Origin: Brucella pseudogrignonensis
Lineage (GTDB): Bacteria; Pseudomonadota; Alphaproteobacteria; Rhizobiales; Rhizobiaceae
Length of the DNA stretch: 64,000 nucleotides
Assembly: GCF_032190615.1 (NCBI RefSeq)
Contig: NZ_JAVLAT010000001.1
Location: 1,558,501 to 1,622,500, forward strand
Direction of reading: 5' to 3'
Shown: in pieces, positions 53,046-62,045 of the stretch
Layout: each line of letters starts with the position of its first letter
How positions within the stretch are numbered: position 1 is the stretch's first letter
Program-made: the position numbers and the translations under genes
Notes under the pieces: generated by a model
Told to the model about the DNA's origin: nothing
Databases searched by the model: none
What the model saw: the letters and a program-made list of their open reading frames with translations, nothing else

Positions 53046-53064
53046 TACCAAATAATGTTTGGTA
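53046..53064. promoter_or_regulatory. Palindrome just upstream of adh
   Basis: TACCAAA-N5-TTTGGTA, perfect 7-bp arms, 33 bp before the adh ATG. May be an operator or a leader hairpin near the ribosome site. Confidence 0.4.
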
Positions 53065-53097
53065 ACCATGCGCGACAAACAGAAGGATGTTTTCGTA

Positions 53098-54132
53098 ATG
53101 GCTAAGACAATGAAAGCTGCCGTGGTTCGCGAATTCGGCAAACCATTGACCATTGATGAAGTTCCGATTCCGGTGCCGGGCGATGGCCAGATTCAGGTGG
53201 CAATTCAGGCGTCCGGTGTATGCCATACTGATCTTCATGCCGCCGAAGGTGACTGGCCCGTCAAGCCCAATCCGCCCTTTATTCCCGGACATGAGGGCGT
53301 TGGTTTCGTGTCTGCGGTTGGCAAAGGCGTCAAGCATGTGAAGGAAGGCGATCGCGTCGGCATTCCGTGGCTTTACACCGCTTGCGGTCATTGCGTGCAT
53401 TGTCTGGGTGGTTGGGAAACGCTTTGCGAAGAGCAGCTCAATACCGGATATTCGGTGAATGGCGGCTTTGCAGATTATGTTGTCGCCGATCCGAATTTCG
53501 TCGGACATCTTCCGAAAAATATCGAATTCAATGAGATTGCGCCCGTTCTCTGCGCAGGCGTGACGGTTTACAAGGGCCTCAAGGTTACAGACACAAAGCC
53601 AGGCGACTGGGTTGTGATTTCCGGTATTGGTGGGCTCGGCCACATGGCCGTGCAATATGCAAAGGCCATGGGCCTCAATGTTGCAGCTGTCGATATCGAC
53701 GATAAGAAACTTGATCTGGCCCGCAAGCTCGGTGCGACTGTGACGGTTAATGCCAAGACGCACAATGATCCGGCAGCCTATATCAAGAAAGAAACAGATG
53801 GCGGCGCGCAGGGCGTGCTTGTGACGGCTGTTTCACCGAAAGCCTTTGAACAGGCCATCGGCATGGCCGCACGTGGTGGAACGATTGCACTCAACGGCCT
53901 TCCCGCTGGCGAATTTCCGTTGTCGATCTTCAATATGGTGCTGAACGGCGTCACCGTGCGCGGCTCCATTGTGGGCACGCGTCTTGATTTGCAGGAGTCG
54001 ATTGATTTTGCCGCAGACGGTAAGGTCAAGGCGACGATCCGCACTGACAAGATAGACAATATCAATGCGATCTTTGACGAAATGCGCGCAGGTCAGATTG
54101 AAGGCCGCGTCGTGATGGACCTGACGCAGTAA
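53098..54132 (+). CDS. adhP: Zinc-dependent alcohol dehydrogenase AdhP
   Basis: Propanol-preferring MDR-family enzyme. ATG 53098 ([20 protein letters not shown]) gives 344 aa; an in-frame ATG at 53068 is possible. Catalytic zinc ligands in [17 protein letters not shown] and PGHEGVGFV; structural-zinc cysteines in [20 protein letters not shown]; Rossmann [13 protein letters not shown]. Together with ALDH it converts primary alcohols to acids. Followed by a short palindromic repeat and a Bru-RS-like repeat. Confidence 0.94.
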   Translation: MAKTMKAAVVREFGKPLTIDEVPIPVPGDGQIQVAIQASGVCHTDLHAAEGDWPVKPNPPFIPGHEGVGFVSAVGKGVKHVKEGDRVGIPWLYTACGHCVHCLGGWETLCEEQLNTGYSVNGGFADYVVADPNFVGHLPKNIEFNEIAPVLCAGVTVYKGLKVTDTKPGDWVVISGIGGLGHMAVQYAKAMGLNVAAVDIDDKKLDLARKLGATVTVNAKTHNDPAAYIKKETDGGAQGVLVTAVSPKAFEQAIGMAARGGTIALNGLPAGEFPLSIFNMVLNGVTVRGSIVGTRLDLQESIDFAADGKVKATIRTDKIDNINAIFDEMRAGQIEGRVVMDLTQ

Positions 54133-54147
54133 TGCTGCGATATTAAA

Positions 54148-54193
54148 GCATGTCTCCCAAAAGTGGGAACCGGTTTTTGGGCAAAAGACATGC
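54148..54193. repeat. Short palindromic intergenic repeat, copy 4
   Basis: 46-bp palindrome with arms GCATGTCT / AGACATGC and core CCCAAAAGTGGGAACCGG, TTTTTGGG, 15 bp after the adhP stop. Same family as copies at 24498, 26420 and 29675. Confidence 0.88.
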
Positions 54194-54240
54194 GCAGATA
54201 CAAAGAAGTAAAGCCGCCGTAGCGATGCGGCGGCTTTGTT

Positions 54241-54344
54241 AGAGCATAGTCCGACCTTCGTTCAACGAGGGTCGATAAGATTATGCTTCAAGTAAAAGAC
54301 TGTAGAGCGCCGATCTGATTTGATCATATCGAAACGCGCCCTAA
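54241..54344. repeat. Bru-RS-like palindromic repeat, copy B
   Basis: 104 bp, homologous to 50114-50216. Shared blocks include GATCGATAAGATTATGCTT-like (here GTCGATAAGATTATGCTT) and GAGCGCCGATCTGAT. It differs in both loops and has a less perfect right palindrome. It ends just before the DUF779 ribosome site. Confidence 0.8.
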
Positions 54345-54357
54345 GGGAGGAGGAACC

Positions 54358-54705
54358 ATGCCGCAAGACTCTCAACTAGAGCAGGTCACTGCCACCGATG
54401 CAGCGCTGGAACTGATCGCCGAGTTGCAGGCTGAATATGGTCCGATCATGTTTCATCAGTCGGGCGGCTGTTGTGATGGATCATCGCCGATGTGCTATCC
54501 GCAGGGCGACTTTCTGCTGTCTGATGCCGATGTCAAGCTGGGCGAGATTGGCGGCGCGCCATTTTATATCAGTGGTTCACAATACGAAGCCTGGAAACAT
54601 ACAGAACTTATCATCGATGTCGTGCCGGGGCGCGGTGGTATGTTCTCGCTCGATAATGGTCGTGAAAAGCGCTTTCTCACGCGTTCCAAGATATGCTCGA
54701 TTTAG
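54358..54705 (+). CDS. DUF779 family protein
   Basis: 115-aa cysteine-containing protein commonly encoded beside ExaC-type aldehyde dehydrogenases. Conserved block: MFHQSGGCCDGSSPMCYP and GAPFYISGSQYEAWKHTELI. Probably a partner or maturation factor of the dehydrogenase, unproven. ATG 54358 follows GGAGGAGGAA, overlapping the edge of the Bru-RS-like repeat. Confidence 0.87.
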   Translation: MPQDSQLEQVTATDAALELIAELQAEYGPIMFHQSGGCCDGSSPMCYPQGDFLLSDADVKLGEIGGAPFYISGSQYEAWKHTELIIDVVPGRGGMFSLDNGREKRFLTRSKICSI

Positions 54706-54772
54706 CGCTTTGCGTTGATCTGCAAAGCAGATACTAAATTGGCCATATCACTGGGGAGAGTGCATAACGGCC

Positions 54773-55795
54773 ATGGCCGCATCCAATAAGAGAGCAACGA
54801 TCCACGATGTGGCGCGTCTTGCAGGCGTTTCAATCAAGACAGTTTCGCGGGTCTATAATGACGAACCCAATGTCCGCGATACGATCCGCGAAAAGGTTAA
54901 ACTGGCAGGCGCTGAATTGCGCTATCGTCCCAATGCCGCGGCGCGTAATCTGGTTGAGCGCCGCTCGCATCTGATTGGGCTATTCTTTGAGAATCCGAGT
55001 CAGAGCTATGTGACCGAATTACAGATTGGTGCACTGGATCGGTTGCGTGGCACACGTTACCGGCTCTTGATCTTCCCGGTTGAAAATCGCGATGATATTC
55101 GTGGCTCATTGATTGAAACTGCCCACGCTTCGGGACTTGATGGAATTATCGTAACGCCGCCTATGTCGGATGATCCTGAAATTTTGCAGGAACTGATTGC
55201 ATCTGCAATGCCCTTCACCCGCGTGGCTGGTGATTTTGGCGTGCATCCGACGGACAGTGTTGCCATTGATGACGAGAAAGCCGCCTGCCATTTGATGCAA
55301 TATTTGCTCGATCTGGGGCACCGTAAGATTGCAATCGTCATTGGCGATCTGACGCATCGCTCGGCACAGCTGCGTCTTGAAGGCTATCGCAAGATGCTGG
55401 ATCAGGCTGGCATCGCTCACAATCCCGATTACGAATTTGAAGGTGGCTTCAGTTTTGCAAGTGGGTTGGAAGCTGGCCGTAAACTCTTGTCGTTGAAGAA
55501 CAGACCCACTGCGATTTTTGCCTCTAATGATGATATGGCGGCAGCCGTTCTGCAAATTGCCTATGATCATAAGATCGACGTGCCAAATGAGCTGACCATT
55601 GTTGGCTTTGATGATAGTGCGATTTCGAGCATGGTCTCGCCGCAAATCACTACGGTTCATCAGCCAATCCGCGAAATGACCTATGATGCGGTCGATATGT
55701 TGCTCAGCCAGATAGAAACGGGCGAGGCATCGCCTTCGCGGCATATCGATTACAAGCTGATTATTCGCCAATCATCGGGCAAAGTTTTCAAATAA
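54773..55795 (+). CDS. LacI-family transcriptional regulator
   Basis: 340 aa with an N-terminal LacI helix-turn-helix and hinge (RATIHDVARLAGVSIKTVSR, RYRPNAAARNLVER) and a periplasmic-binding-like effector domain (LIGLFFENPSQSYVTELQIG, PTAIFASNDDMAAAVLQIAY, LTIVGFDDSAISSMVSPQIT). The effector sugar is unknown. No sugar-catabolism gene is adjacent; it stands alone before a terminator. Confidence 0.93.
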   Translation: MAASNKRATIHDVARLAGVSIKTVSRVYNDEPNVRDTIREKVKLAGAELRYRPNAAARNLVERRSHLIGLFFENPSQSYVTELQIGALDRLRGTRYRLLIFPVENRDDIRGSLIETAHASGLDGIIVTPPMSDDPEILQELIASAMPFTRVAGDFGVHPTDSVAIDDEKAACHLMQYLLDLGHRKIAIVIGDLTHRSAQLRLEGYRKMLDQAGIAHNPDYEFEGGFSFASGLEAGRKLLSLKNRPTAIFASNDDMAAAVLQIAYDHKIDVPNELTIVGFDDSAISSMVSPQITTVHQPIREMTYDAVDMLLSQIETGEASPSRHIDYKLIIRQSSGKVFK

Positions 55796-55798
55796 AAT

Positions 55799-55823
55799 GG
55801 GCCGGTTTCCCGGCCCACTTTTT
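55799..55823. terminator. Bidirectional terminator between lacI-type gene and ABC exporter
   Basis: GGGCCGG-tttc-CCGGCCC followed by ACTTTTT; AAAA precedes it, so it can also end the leftward exporter gene, whose stop codon it touches. Confidence 0.88.
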
Positions 55824-57621
55824 ATGGCAAATCAAGACCTTTGGTCAGTTCCAAGGCCTGCCGTTCGAACATACGGCGATAGATGCCATCAGGCTTCCGG
55901 ATAAGCGCATCGTGATCGCCTTCTTCGACGATATTGCCTCTGTCAAAAACCAACAGCCGATCCAGCGCACGGACCGTTGAAAGCCTATGTGCAATGACAA
56001 GTGTGGTACGACCGATCATCAGCCGTTCCATTGCCTGCTGGATCAGTACTTCTGATTCTGAATCAAGGCTTGATGTTGCCTCGTCCAGAATAAGAATTGG
56101 TGCATCAGCCAGAAATGCACGGGCAATTGCGACACGCTGACGTTCACCACCCGAAAGCTTCACACCGCGTTCACCGACAAGCGTTGCATAGCCCTTTGGC
56201 AGACGCATGATGAAATCATGCGCGCTGGCAAGCATTGCCGCATGCTCGATCTGGGCTTGTGTTGCACCGGGGCGAGCATAGGCGATGTTTTCAGCCAGCG
56301 TGCGGTGAAACAGGATTGGCTCCTGTTGCACGATAGCAATCTGCGATCGGAGTGATGCCTGAGTGACTTCGGCAATGTTCTGTCCATCGATTTTGATCGC
56401 GCCGCCACTCACATCGTAGAGACGCTGGATCAGCTTGACGAAAGTCGTCTTGCCCGAACCTGAATGGCCGACCAGACCGACCCGCTCACCAGCCTCAATC
56501 CTGACCGAAAAGTCACGATAAAGCGCCGTGTCGTGGCTGCCATAATGGAAGGTGACGTTCTCAAACGTGATCTCGCCATTTCCGATCTGGATTGCACCTG
56601 CGCCGGGCTTGTCTGCGATGCCATAAGGCTCCGCTTCGATCTGCACCAGTTCTTCCATGTCGTTGACCGAACGTTGCAGATTGCGGATATGCATGCCCAC
56701 ATCACGCAAATAACCCTGCAACATGAAGAAGGCGGTCAGAACGAAGGTAATGTCACCGGCAGTTGCCTGGCCCTGGCTCCAGAGATAAAGCGCAAAGCCA
56801 ATCACCACACCGCGCATGATGAGCAGGTTTGCACCCTGAATGAAACCATTGAGCGTACCGATCAGCCACGTCCGGCGCGTGCGCGAGCACCACTTGGTGA
56901 CTACCTTGGCAAGACGTCCATCTTCGCGTGTTTCAGCACCGAATGCTTTCACAACGGCATTGCACGAAATGGCATCGGCCAAAGCGCCGCCCATGCGCGT
57001 GTCCCAGCTGTTAGCAAGTGTTGCGGCAGGCGCAACAAAGCCGAGTGAAATCACAATCGTGCAGACGATAAACAGCACAGAGCCGATGGCAACCAGAACG
57101 CCCATCATCGGCCAATACCAAGCGAGAAGCGCGACAGAGCCGAGCAACATCAGGATGGACGGCAGCAGCGCAAGCAGCAGCGTGTCGTTGAGCAGATCAA
57201 GCGCCCACATGCCGCGCGAGACCTTACGCACGGTCGATCCGGCGAAGGCATTGGCATGCCAGTCGGTCGAAAAGCGTTGAAGCTTGTGAAACGCACTCGA
57301 TGCCATGCCGCTCATGATCTTCAGCGTGAAATCCGTGATGACATAGAAGGTAAGCTGACGCGTGATCAGCGCCAATGCGCCCAGTGCAAGCAGGATGATC
57401 AGCGCGTGAATGGCAGCATCCCATGCGCTATCCTGCCCGACCGAAAGCGCATCGACCAGCTTTCCTGAGTAGAGCGGTGTGAGGACGTCTGCGGCCGTTG
57501 CAAGCAGCATGCTGATAATGATCAGCGTCAGCCGCAGAGGCTGACATCGCCAGTGACTGAATGTGTAGCCGAGGACCTTGCGGAATACAGGCCCCCGGAA
57601 ATTGATACGAAACCGAGTCAT
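55822..57621 (-). CDS. ABC transporter, fused permease/ATPase exporter (ABCB type)
   Basis: Exporter half-transporter, likely a homodimer. Six-helix membrane domain (ADVLTPLYSGKLVDALSVG onward, residues 1-330) and a C-terminal ATPase: Walker A GLVGHSGSGKTTFVKLIQR, signature KLSGGERQRVAIARAFLA, Walker B PILILDEATSSLDSES, H-loop VIAHRLSTV. ATG 57621 (MTRFRINFRGPVFRK) gives 599 aa; starts at 57672 and 57729 are also open and the true one is uncertain. Substrate unknown. It is not the missing ATPase of the thiamine importer. Confidence 0.88.
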   Translation of the reverse strand: MTRFRINFRGPVFRKVLGYTFSHWRCQPLRLTLIIISMLLATAADVLTPLYSGKLVDALSVGQDSAWDAAIHALIILLALGALALITRQLTFYVITDFTLKIMSGMASSAFHKLQRFSTDWHANAFAGSTVRKVSRGMWALDLLNDTLLLALLPSILMLLGSVALLAWYWPMMGVLVAIGSVLFIVCTIVISLGFVAPAATLANSWDTRMGGALADAISCNAVVKAFGAETREDGRLAKVVTKWCSRTRRTWLIGTLNGFIQGANLLIMRGVVIGFALYLWSQGQATAGDITFVLTAFFMLQGYLRDVGMHIRNLQRSVNDMEELVQIEAEPYGIADKPGAGAIQIGNGEITFENVTFHYGSHDTALYRDFSVRIEAGERVGLVGHSGSGKTTFVKLIQRLYDVSGGAIKIDGQNIAEVTQASLRSQIAIVQQEPILFHRTLAENIAYARPGATQAQIEHAAMLASAHDFIMRLPKGYATLVGERGVKLSGGERQRVAIARAFLADAPILILDEATSSLDSESEVLIQQAMERLMIGRTTLVIAHRLSTVRALDRLLVFDRGNIVEEGDHDALIRKPDGIYRRMFERQALELTKGLDLP

Positions 57622-57940
57622 ATGAATAATACCAGCCCGTATGAAAACGGATTCTGGTTCCTTTAAATTCATCTTCAGCAAAAAGTGCGGTGCGGTTTTG
57701 CGCCGACAAATGCGTGAAAACGAAGACAAAACAAACAGCTGAAAATAGCTGCGGCAAATTTGGAAGTGTTTAGGAATATGCCCTTTTGGGGAGGGCGGTC
57801 AGGCCTTAGCCTGCAACACGGGCCAAGAACTTAAAGCTTGGAAGCGCCCGCATTAACACCGGGCACCGACGGAAATGGATAGGATCGCATCTCATACCTC
57901 TTGCCAGTGTTTCAGATGTCTGCACAATAAATGAGCAAAA

Positions 57941-57963
57941 GCATTTGCCAAGTGGCAAAATGC
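57941..57963 (-). terminator. Terminator of the thiamine operon
   Basis: On the minus strand GCATTTTGCCA-CTT-GGCAAATGC, nearly perfect with one bulge, then TTTTGC. It lies 44 bp beyond the thiX stop. The rest of 57730-58006 shows no gene. Confidence 0.75.
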
Positions 57964-58006
57964 AGAAATTTAATTTCAATCTATTGAGTGTGGCAAAAAT
58001 GCTGTC

Positions 58007-58777
58007 TTACAGTTTTTTAGGCCATGCTGCCAGCTTGCGCGAAAAATGCGAGATGGTTGCATGTAAAAGCATGGTGAAGGCTGCCAGCACAAACAGGCTT
58101 GCGAACATCAGATCGACCTTGGCACGACCATTGGCGAGCAGCATCAAGTAGCCAAGCCCGCGCGACGCACCCACCCATTCGCCCACGACTGCACCAATGG
58201 GTGCATAGACGGCAGCAAGGCTTAACCCTGAAGCGAGCGAGGGGAAAGCTGCGGGAATGCGCACACGAAACAGAATTTGCGGGCGTTTTGCGCCGAGATT
58301 TTCAGCGGCATCCACCAGTGTCTGATCCGTCCTTTGCATTCCATCAAGGAAAGTGGAAGCGACCGGAAAAAAGATCATCAGAATGGTGACGGCAATTTTC
58401 GACGCCGGTCCATAACCGAGCCAGAGTGTTAAGATCGGAGCGAGCGCAAATATCGGGATCGCCTGAGAGAACACCATCATTGGCATGACAAGCCTTTGTG
58501 CCAATGGTGACATCATCAGCCCGATGGCTGTGAGTACCCCAATCGCAGAGCCCAGAAACAGCCCGCCCAGCACTTCTCCAAACGTGACGACTGCATTATC
58601 CGCAATCAGTTGCGCATTGCTGATGAGCGATTGCACCACATCGAGCGGACCCGGCAGGATGAAGCGCGGCATCTGCCAGATGCTCACCACAGCCTGCCAA
58701 AGTGCCAGCACAGCAAACGCCGACAGAAACCCGTCGGCGATGCGTTTTTTGCGCGAACGAGGAGCGATGTTCGTCAT
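58007..58777 (-). CDS. thiX: ABC transporter permease, thiamine-precursor (HMP) uptake, ThiX
   Basis: 256-aa BPD-type permease with about six helices; the EAA-type loop is in AAENLGAKRPQILFRVRIP. Inferred to import hydroxymethylpyrimidine or its degradation form with ThiY. Its start overlaps the tenA stop by 4 bp. It is the last gene of the operon and no ThiZ ATPase follows. Confidence 0.85.
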   Translation of the reverse strand: MTNIAPRSRKKRIADGFLSAFAVLALWQAVVSIWQMPRFILPGPLDVVQSLISNAQLIADNAVVTFGEVLGGLFLGSAIGVLTAIGLMMSPLAQRLVMPMMVFSQAIPIFALAPILTLWLGYGPASKIAVTILMIFFPVASTFLDGMQRTDQTLVDAAENLGAKRPQILFRVRIPAAFPSLASGLSLAAVYAPIGAVVGEWVGASRGLGYLMLLANGRAKVDLMFASLFVLAAFTMLLHATISHFSRKLAAWPKKL

Positions 58778-59475
58778 GCTCCTTTAAGGCCTCCCTTTAG
58801 GCCCATTGACCAGAAGTTCGCTTCAAGCCTGCTTGCCGTTGCAAAAATCTGGCAGAGCTTTGGCCAGCGCGGGCTGCTCTCGAAATCTGGTCCGATGCGG
58901 GCTTTTGCGGCCTGATCAAAAAGCTTGCCAACGGTGTGGCACATCTCTTGGTAGTCCGCGCCCGCATAGGTGTTGATCCACTCCTGATAGGGTGTGCCGG
59001 TATGGGCAGTGGCTGCGAGATTGACCCCGATTTCGCCATAGCCATGCGCGCAGGGAACAAGGGCTGTCAGCAGGTCGAGAAAATCGCCCGCTTGCCCGCA
59101 ATCGAGCACATAGCGCGTATAGGCGAGATTTTCCGGCTCTTCTTTTGTGTTGTAAAGATCATCTTCGGTGATGCCTTCGCGTGCGCAGATGCCCACATGC
59201 AGCGGCAGTTCCGTGACAGTCAGCCCATGCATGATTTCGGCGCAAAGTCGCGTTTCCTGCAAGCTGCCTGCCTTCACGACACCCAGCGCAAAGGCGCGGG
59301 CATAGTGATGCAGATAGACGTAGTCCTGCCTGAGATAATGCAGGAATGCCGATTTCGGCAGCGTGCCATCGCCCAGTCCGCGGACGAACGCATGATCGAT
59401 ATAGGGATTCCAGTCATCAAGCGTCGCCGCACGCAGGCGGGTGAATAATTCGGATGAATAAAGCGTGTCACTCAT
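58774..59475 (-). CDS. tenA: TenA-family aminopyrimidine aminohydrolase (thiaminase II)
   Basis: Salvages HMP from degraded thiamine by deaminating aminopyrimidine. 233 aa, all-helical; the catalytic Cys is in ALVPCAHGYGEIG (about residue 137), with HYLRQDYVYLHHYARAFALG and YQEWINTYAGADYQEM as family signatures. The start overlaps the thiY stop by 4 bp. Context (uptake genes plus thiD) supports pyrimidine salvage rather than thiaminase action. Confidence 0.92.
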   Translation of the reverse strand: MSDTLYSSELFTRLRAATLDDWNPYIDHAFVRGLGDGTLPKSAFLHYLRQDYVYLHHYARAFALGVVKAGSLQETRLCAEIMHGLTVTELPLHVGICAREGITEDDLYNTKEEPENLAYTRYVLDCGQAGDFLDLLTALVPCAHGYGEIGVNLAATAHTGTPYQEWINTYAGADYQEMCHTVGKLFDQAAKARIGPDFESSPRWPKLCQIFATASRLEANFWSMGLKGGLKGA

Positions 59476-60452
59476 GACTTATTGCCTCCCGCGTTGACGT
59501 CGATTGCAAATTTCTCGACAGGCAGGATCGAAGGCACGAGACCGTTTTCCTTGAGATAGGTCTCGTAACGGCTCCAGCGTCCATAATCGAGGCTGGCAGG
59601 GGCGCGTGAGAAACGGGCAACCGTATCTTTCCATGCAAGCTGGTTCAGCTCGTCTTTGAGTTCAGAACTATAAGACGCGAACAGGTCGTAGCTTTGCTCT
59701 GGATGATTGACGATATATTGCGCGGCTTTTTCGGTGGCTGCCAGAAAGCGCGAAATCCGTTCTTTTTCGTTCGCATCCAGCTTGTTTGAGTTGGCGACAT
59801 AAACGAGCTCGTCATAGACCGGCACGCCTTCCTCTTCGACGAAGAAACATTTGCCCGCAACCCCTTCAACCGTCATCTGGTTGAGTTCGATATTGCGATA
59901 GGCACCCATTACTGCGTCAACCTGTTTCGACATCAAAGCGGGTGAAAGGGAGAAATTCACATTGATGAGTTCGACATCTGAAAGCTTTATGTCGTGGTTT
60001 TTGAGAATGGTGCCAAGCAGCGTTTCTTCAACACCAGCGACTGATAAGCCGATCTTCTTGCCTTTGAGATCGGCAATCGAATTGACCGAGCCATCATCAC
60101 GCACCATCAGGCAATTAAGCGGGGAATCGACCAGAGTGCCGACGCGGATCAGCGGAATATCGGCATGAACATCGAGATGCACCTGCTGCTGATAGGAAAT
60201 TGCCAGATCAGCCCGTCCAGCCGCAACCATTTTGGGTGGCACGGATGCGTCTGCAGGGGCGATGATTTCGAGATCGAGACCGGCATCCTTGAAGTAGCCG
60301 AGCTTGTCGGCCACGATGATCGGCCCATGATCCGGGTTCACATACCAGTCGAGTATGAGTTTGAATTTATCATTCGCCTGAGCTGCCTGAGCTGATATCA
60401 GGGCAAACGAAGCCGTGGCGCTGAAAAGCGCAGCAAAAATCAGTTTTTTCAA
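59472..60452 (-). CDS. thiY: HMP/thiamine-precursor ABC transporter substrate-binding protein ThiY (NMT1/THI5-like)
   Basis: 326 aa with a signal peptide (LIFAALFSATASFALISAQA). The NMT1/THI5-like fold has FKLILDWYVNPDHGPIIVAD, AVMGAYRNIELNQMTVEG and NELVYVAN-like DELVYVANSNKLD. Captures formylaminopyrimidine or HMP in the periplasm. ATG 60452 follows AGGAGGAA. Sits between thiE and tenA in the thiamine operon. Confidence 0.9.
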   Translation of the reverse strand: MKKLIFAALFSATASFALISAQAAQANDKFKLILDWYVNPDHGPIIVADKLGYFKDAGLDLEIIAPADASVPPKMVAAGRADLAISYQQQVHLDVHADIPLIRVGTLVDSPLNCLMVRDDGSVNSIADLKGKKIGLSVAGVEETLLGTILKNHDIKLSDVELINVNFSLSPALMSKQVDAVMGAYRNIELNQMTVEGVAGKCFFVEEEGVPVYDELVYVANSNKLDANEKERISRFLAATEKAAQYIVNHPEQSYDLFASYSSELKDELNQLAWKDTVARFSRAPASLDYGRWSRYETYLKENGLVPSILPVEKFAIDVNAGGNKS

Positions 60453-60467
60453 TGTTTCCTCCTGAAA

Positions 60468-61076
60468 CTAAATTACATAGGCACGCGTCATGTCGATCCA
60501 TTGGCGCACGCGGCCTTCGGGATCGGGATTAAGAGTGATGTCAGTGACGACAGACACAATGTCAGCTCCGGCTTTAAAGACGCCCGGCGCGCGCTCCACA
60601 TTCATGCCGCCAATGCCAACGAGCGGAATAGCGCCAAGTGTGGCTTTCCATTGGGTGACGCGGTCCAATCCTTGTTCATGCCATTTCATCTTTTTGAGAA
60701 TGGTCGGATAGACAGGGCCGAGCGCGATATAGGCTGGCTTTAGCGCAAGAGCGCGATCCAGTTCGGCCTCATCATGGCTGGATACACCGAGTTTAACGCC
60801 GCTCTCGCGAATTGCATCAAGATCGGCTTCATCAAGGTCTTCCTGACCGAGATGGATAAAGTCGCAGCCTTCCTCAATTGCCAGTTTCCAGTAGTCATTG
60901 ATGATGAGCTGGCAATCATATCGGGCGCAAATTGCGCGGGCTGCGCGGATTTCTGCGCGCAGTTCAGCGTCGTTCTTATCCTTGATGCGCAGTTGCATGA
61001 GTTTGATGCCAAGCGGCACCAAGCGCTCACACCAGCTGGCGCTGTCAAAGATCGGGTAGAACGGATCAAGGGCCAT
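60468..61076 (-). CDS. thiE: Thiamine phosphate synthase
   Basis: Joins HMP-PP and thiazole phosphate. 202-aa TIM barrel: LMQLRIKDKNDAELRAEIRA, IINDYWKLAIEEGCDFIHLG, LGVSSHDEAELDRA and VGIGGMNVERAPGVFKAGAD. Stop-start junction with thiG is TAATG-type at 61076. Confidence 0.95.
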   Translation of the reverse strand: MALDPFYPIFDSASWCERLVPLGIKLMQLRIKDKNDAELRAEIRAARAICARYDCQLIINDYWKLAIEEGCDFIHLGQEDLDEADLDAIRESGVKLGVSSHDEAELDRALALKPAYIALGPVYPTILKKMKWHEQGLDRVTQWKATLGAIPLVGIGGMNVERAPGVFKAGADIVSVVTDITLNPDPEGRVRQWIDMTRAYVI

Positions 61077-61846
61077 TACAAAAATGCCTTTCCGATGAGG
61101 GGAGTGGAGGGGGTTGCCATGTCGCGGGCTTCAATCGGATCGGCTTCATAGGCGATGCGACCAGCCTCAACAGCGAGCGCAAATGCGCGGGCAATAGCGT
61201 CTGGATCACCCGCTTTGGCAACCGCGGTGTTGATCAGCACGGCATCAAAACCCAGTTCCATGGCACTTGCAGCGTGCGATGGGACGCCAATACCGGCATC
61301 CACGACCAGTGGAATATCGGGGAAATGCGCGCGCATGGTTTTAAGCGCATAAGGATTGTTGAGGCCGCGACCTGAGCCAATCGGCGCACCCCATGGCATC
61401 AGCACTTGGCAGCCTGCCTCAATCAGTTTTTCGGCCACCACCAGATCGTCATTCATATAGGGAAAGACGTCAAAGCCTTCATCGCAGAGAATACGGGCGG
61501 CTTCGACCAGCCCGAAAGGATCGGGCTGCAATGTGTCGTGATCGCCGATGACTTCAAGCTTGATCCAGTTTGTGCCGAAAATCTCACGCGCCATTTTTGC
61601 CGTTGTCACCGCTTCGCGTGCGGTATGGCACCCGGCAGTGTTGGGCAAAACCGAAACACCGAGCTCTTTGATCAGTGTCCAGAAGTTCTGACCGGCACGC
61701 ATGTTTCCGCTCTCGCGTCGCAGCGAAACCGTCACGATTTCCGTCTTTGACGAGCGGACGCTGTCAGCAAGGATGGCGGGAGATGGATATTGTGCCGTTC
61801 CCAAGAGCAGGCGGCTTTCAAAGGTTTTTCCGTAAAATTCCAGCAT
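61076..61846 (-). CDS. thiG: Thiazole synthase
   Basis: Forms the thiazole ring from DXP, dehydroglycine and ThiS thiocarboxylate. 256-aa TIM barrel: [20 protein letters not shown], Schiff-base lysine in [36 protein letters not shown] and [22 protein letters not shown] 61846 follows thiS by 1 bp. Confidence 0.96.
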   Translation of the reverse strand: MLEFYGKTFESRLLLGTAQYPSPAILADSVRSSKTEIVTVSLRRESGNMRAGQNFWTLIKELGVSVLPNTAGCHTAREAVTTAKMAREIFGTNWIKLEVIGDHDTLQPDPFGLVEAARILCDEGFDVFPYMNDDLVVAEKLIEAGCQVLMPWGAPIGSGRGLNNPYALKTMRAHFPDIPLVVDAGIGVPSHAASAMELGFDAVLINTAVAKAGDPDAIARAFALAVEAGRIAYEADPIEARDMATPSTPLIGKAFL

Positions 61847-61847
61847 C

Positions 61848-62045
61848 TTAACCTCCCTGCATGGGTGCGAGCACTTCGATACGGTCGCCGTCTTGGATCA
61901 ATGTTTCCTCGCGCTCGCTGCCTGTAATGAATTCGCCATTGAGCGCGGTAGCGACGACAGCCTCATCCAGTTCGATTTCTGTAAGCAGGGCCAAGAGATT
62001 GGTGCTCGTGGTCTCAAAGACCTCGCCGTTAAGAACAATGGTCAT
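61848..62045 (-). CDS. thiS: Sulfur carrier protein ThiS
   Basis: 65-aa ubiquitin-fold protein ending in the essential Gly-Gly (LAPMQGG) that is adenylated and thiocarboxylated. ATG 62045 overlaps the thiO stop by 4 bp. Confidence 0.95.
   Translation of the reverse strand: MTIVLNGEVFETTSTNLLALLTEIELDEAVVATALNGEFITGSEREETLIQDGDRIEVLAPMQGG

Noticed and set aside
52447..53763. 438-codon antisense reading frame across the aldehyde and alcohol dehydrogenases
   Set aside because: Shadow of well-supported genes; no ribosome site or family.
55822..57621. ATPase partner of ThiXY
   Set aside because: The protein is a fused exporter with its own membrane domain, separated from thiX by a terminator.
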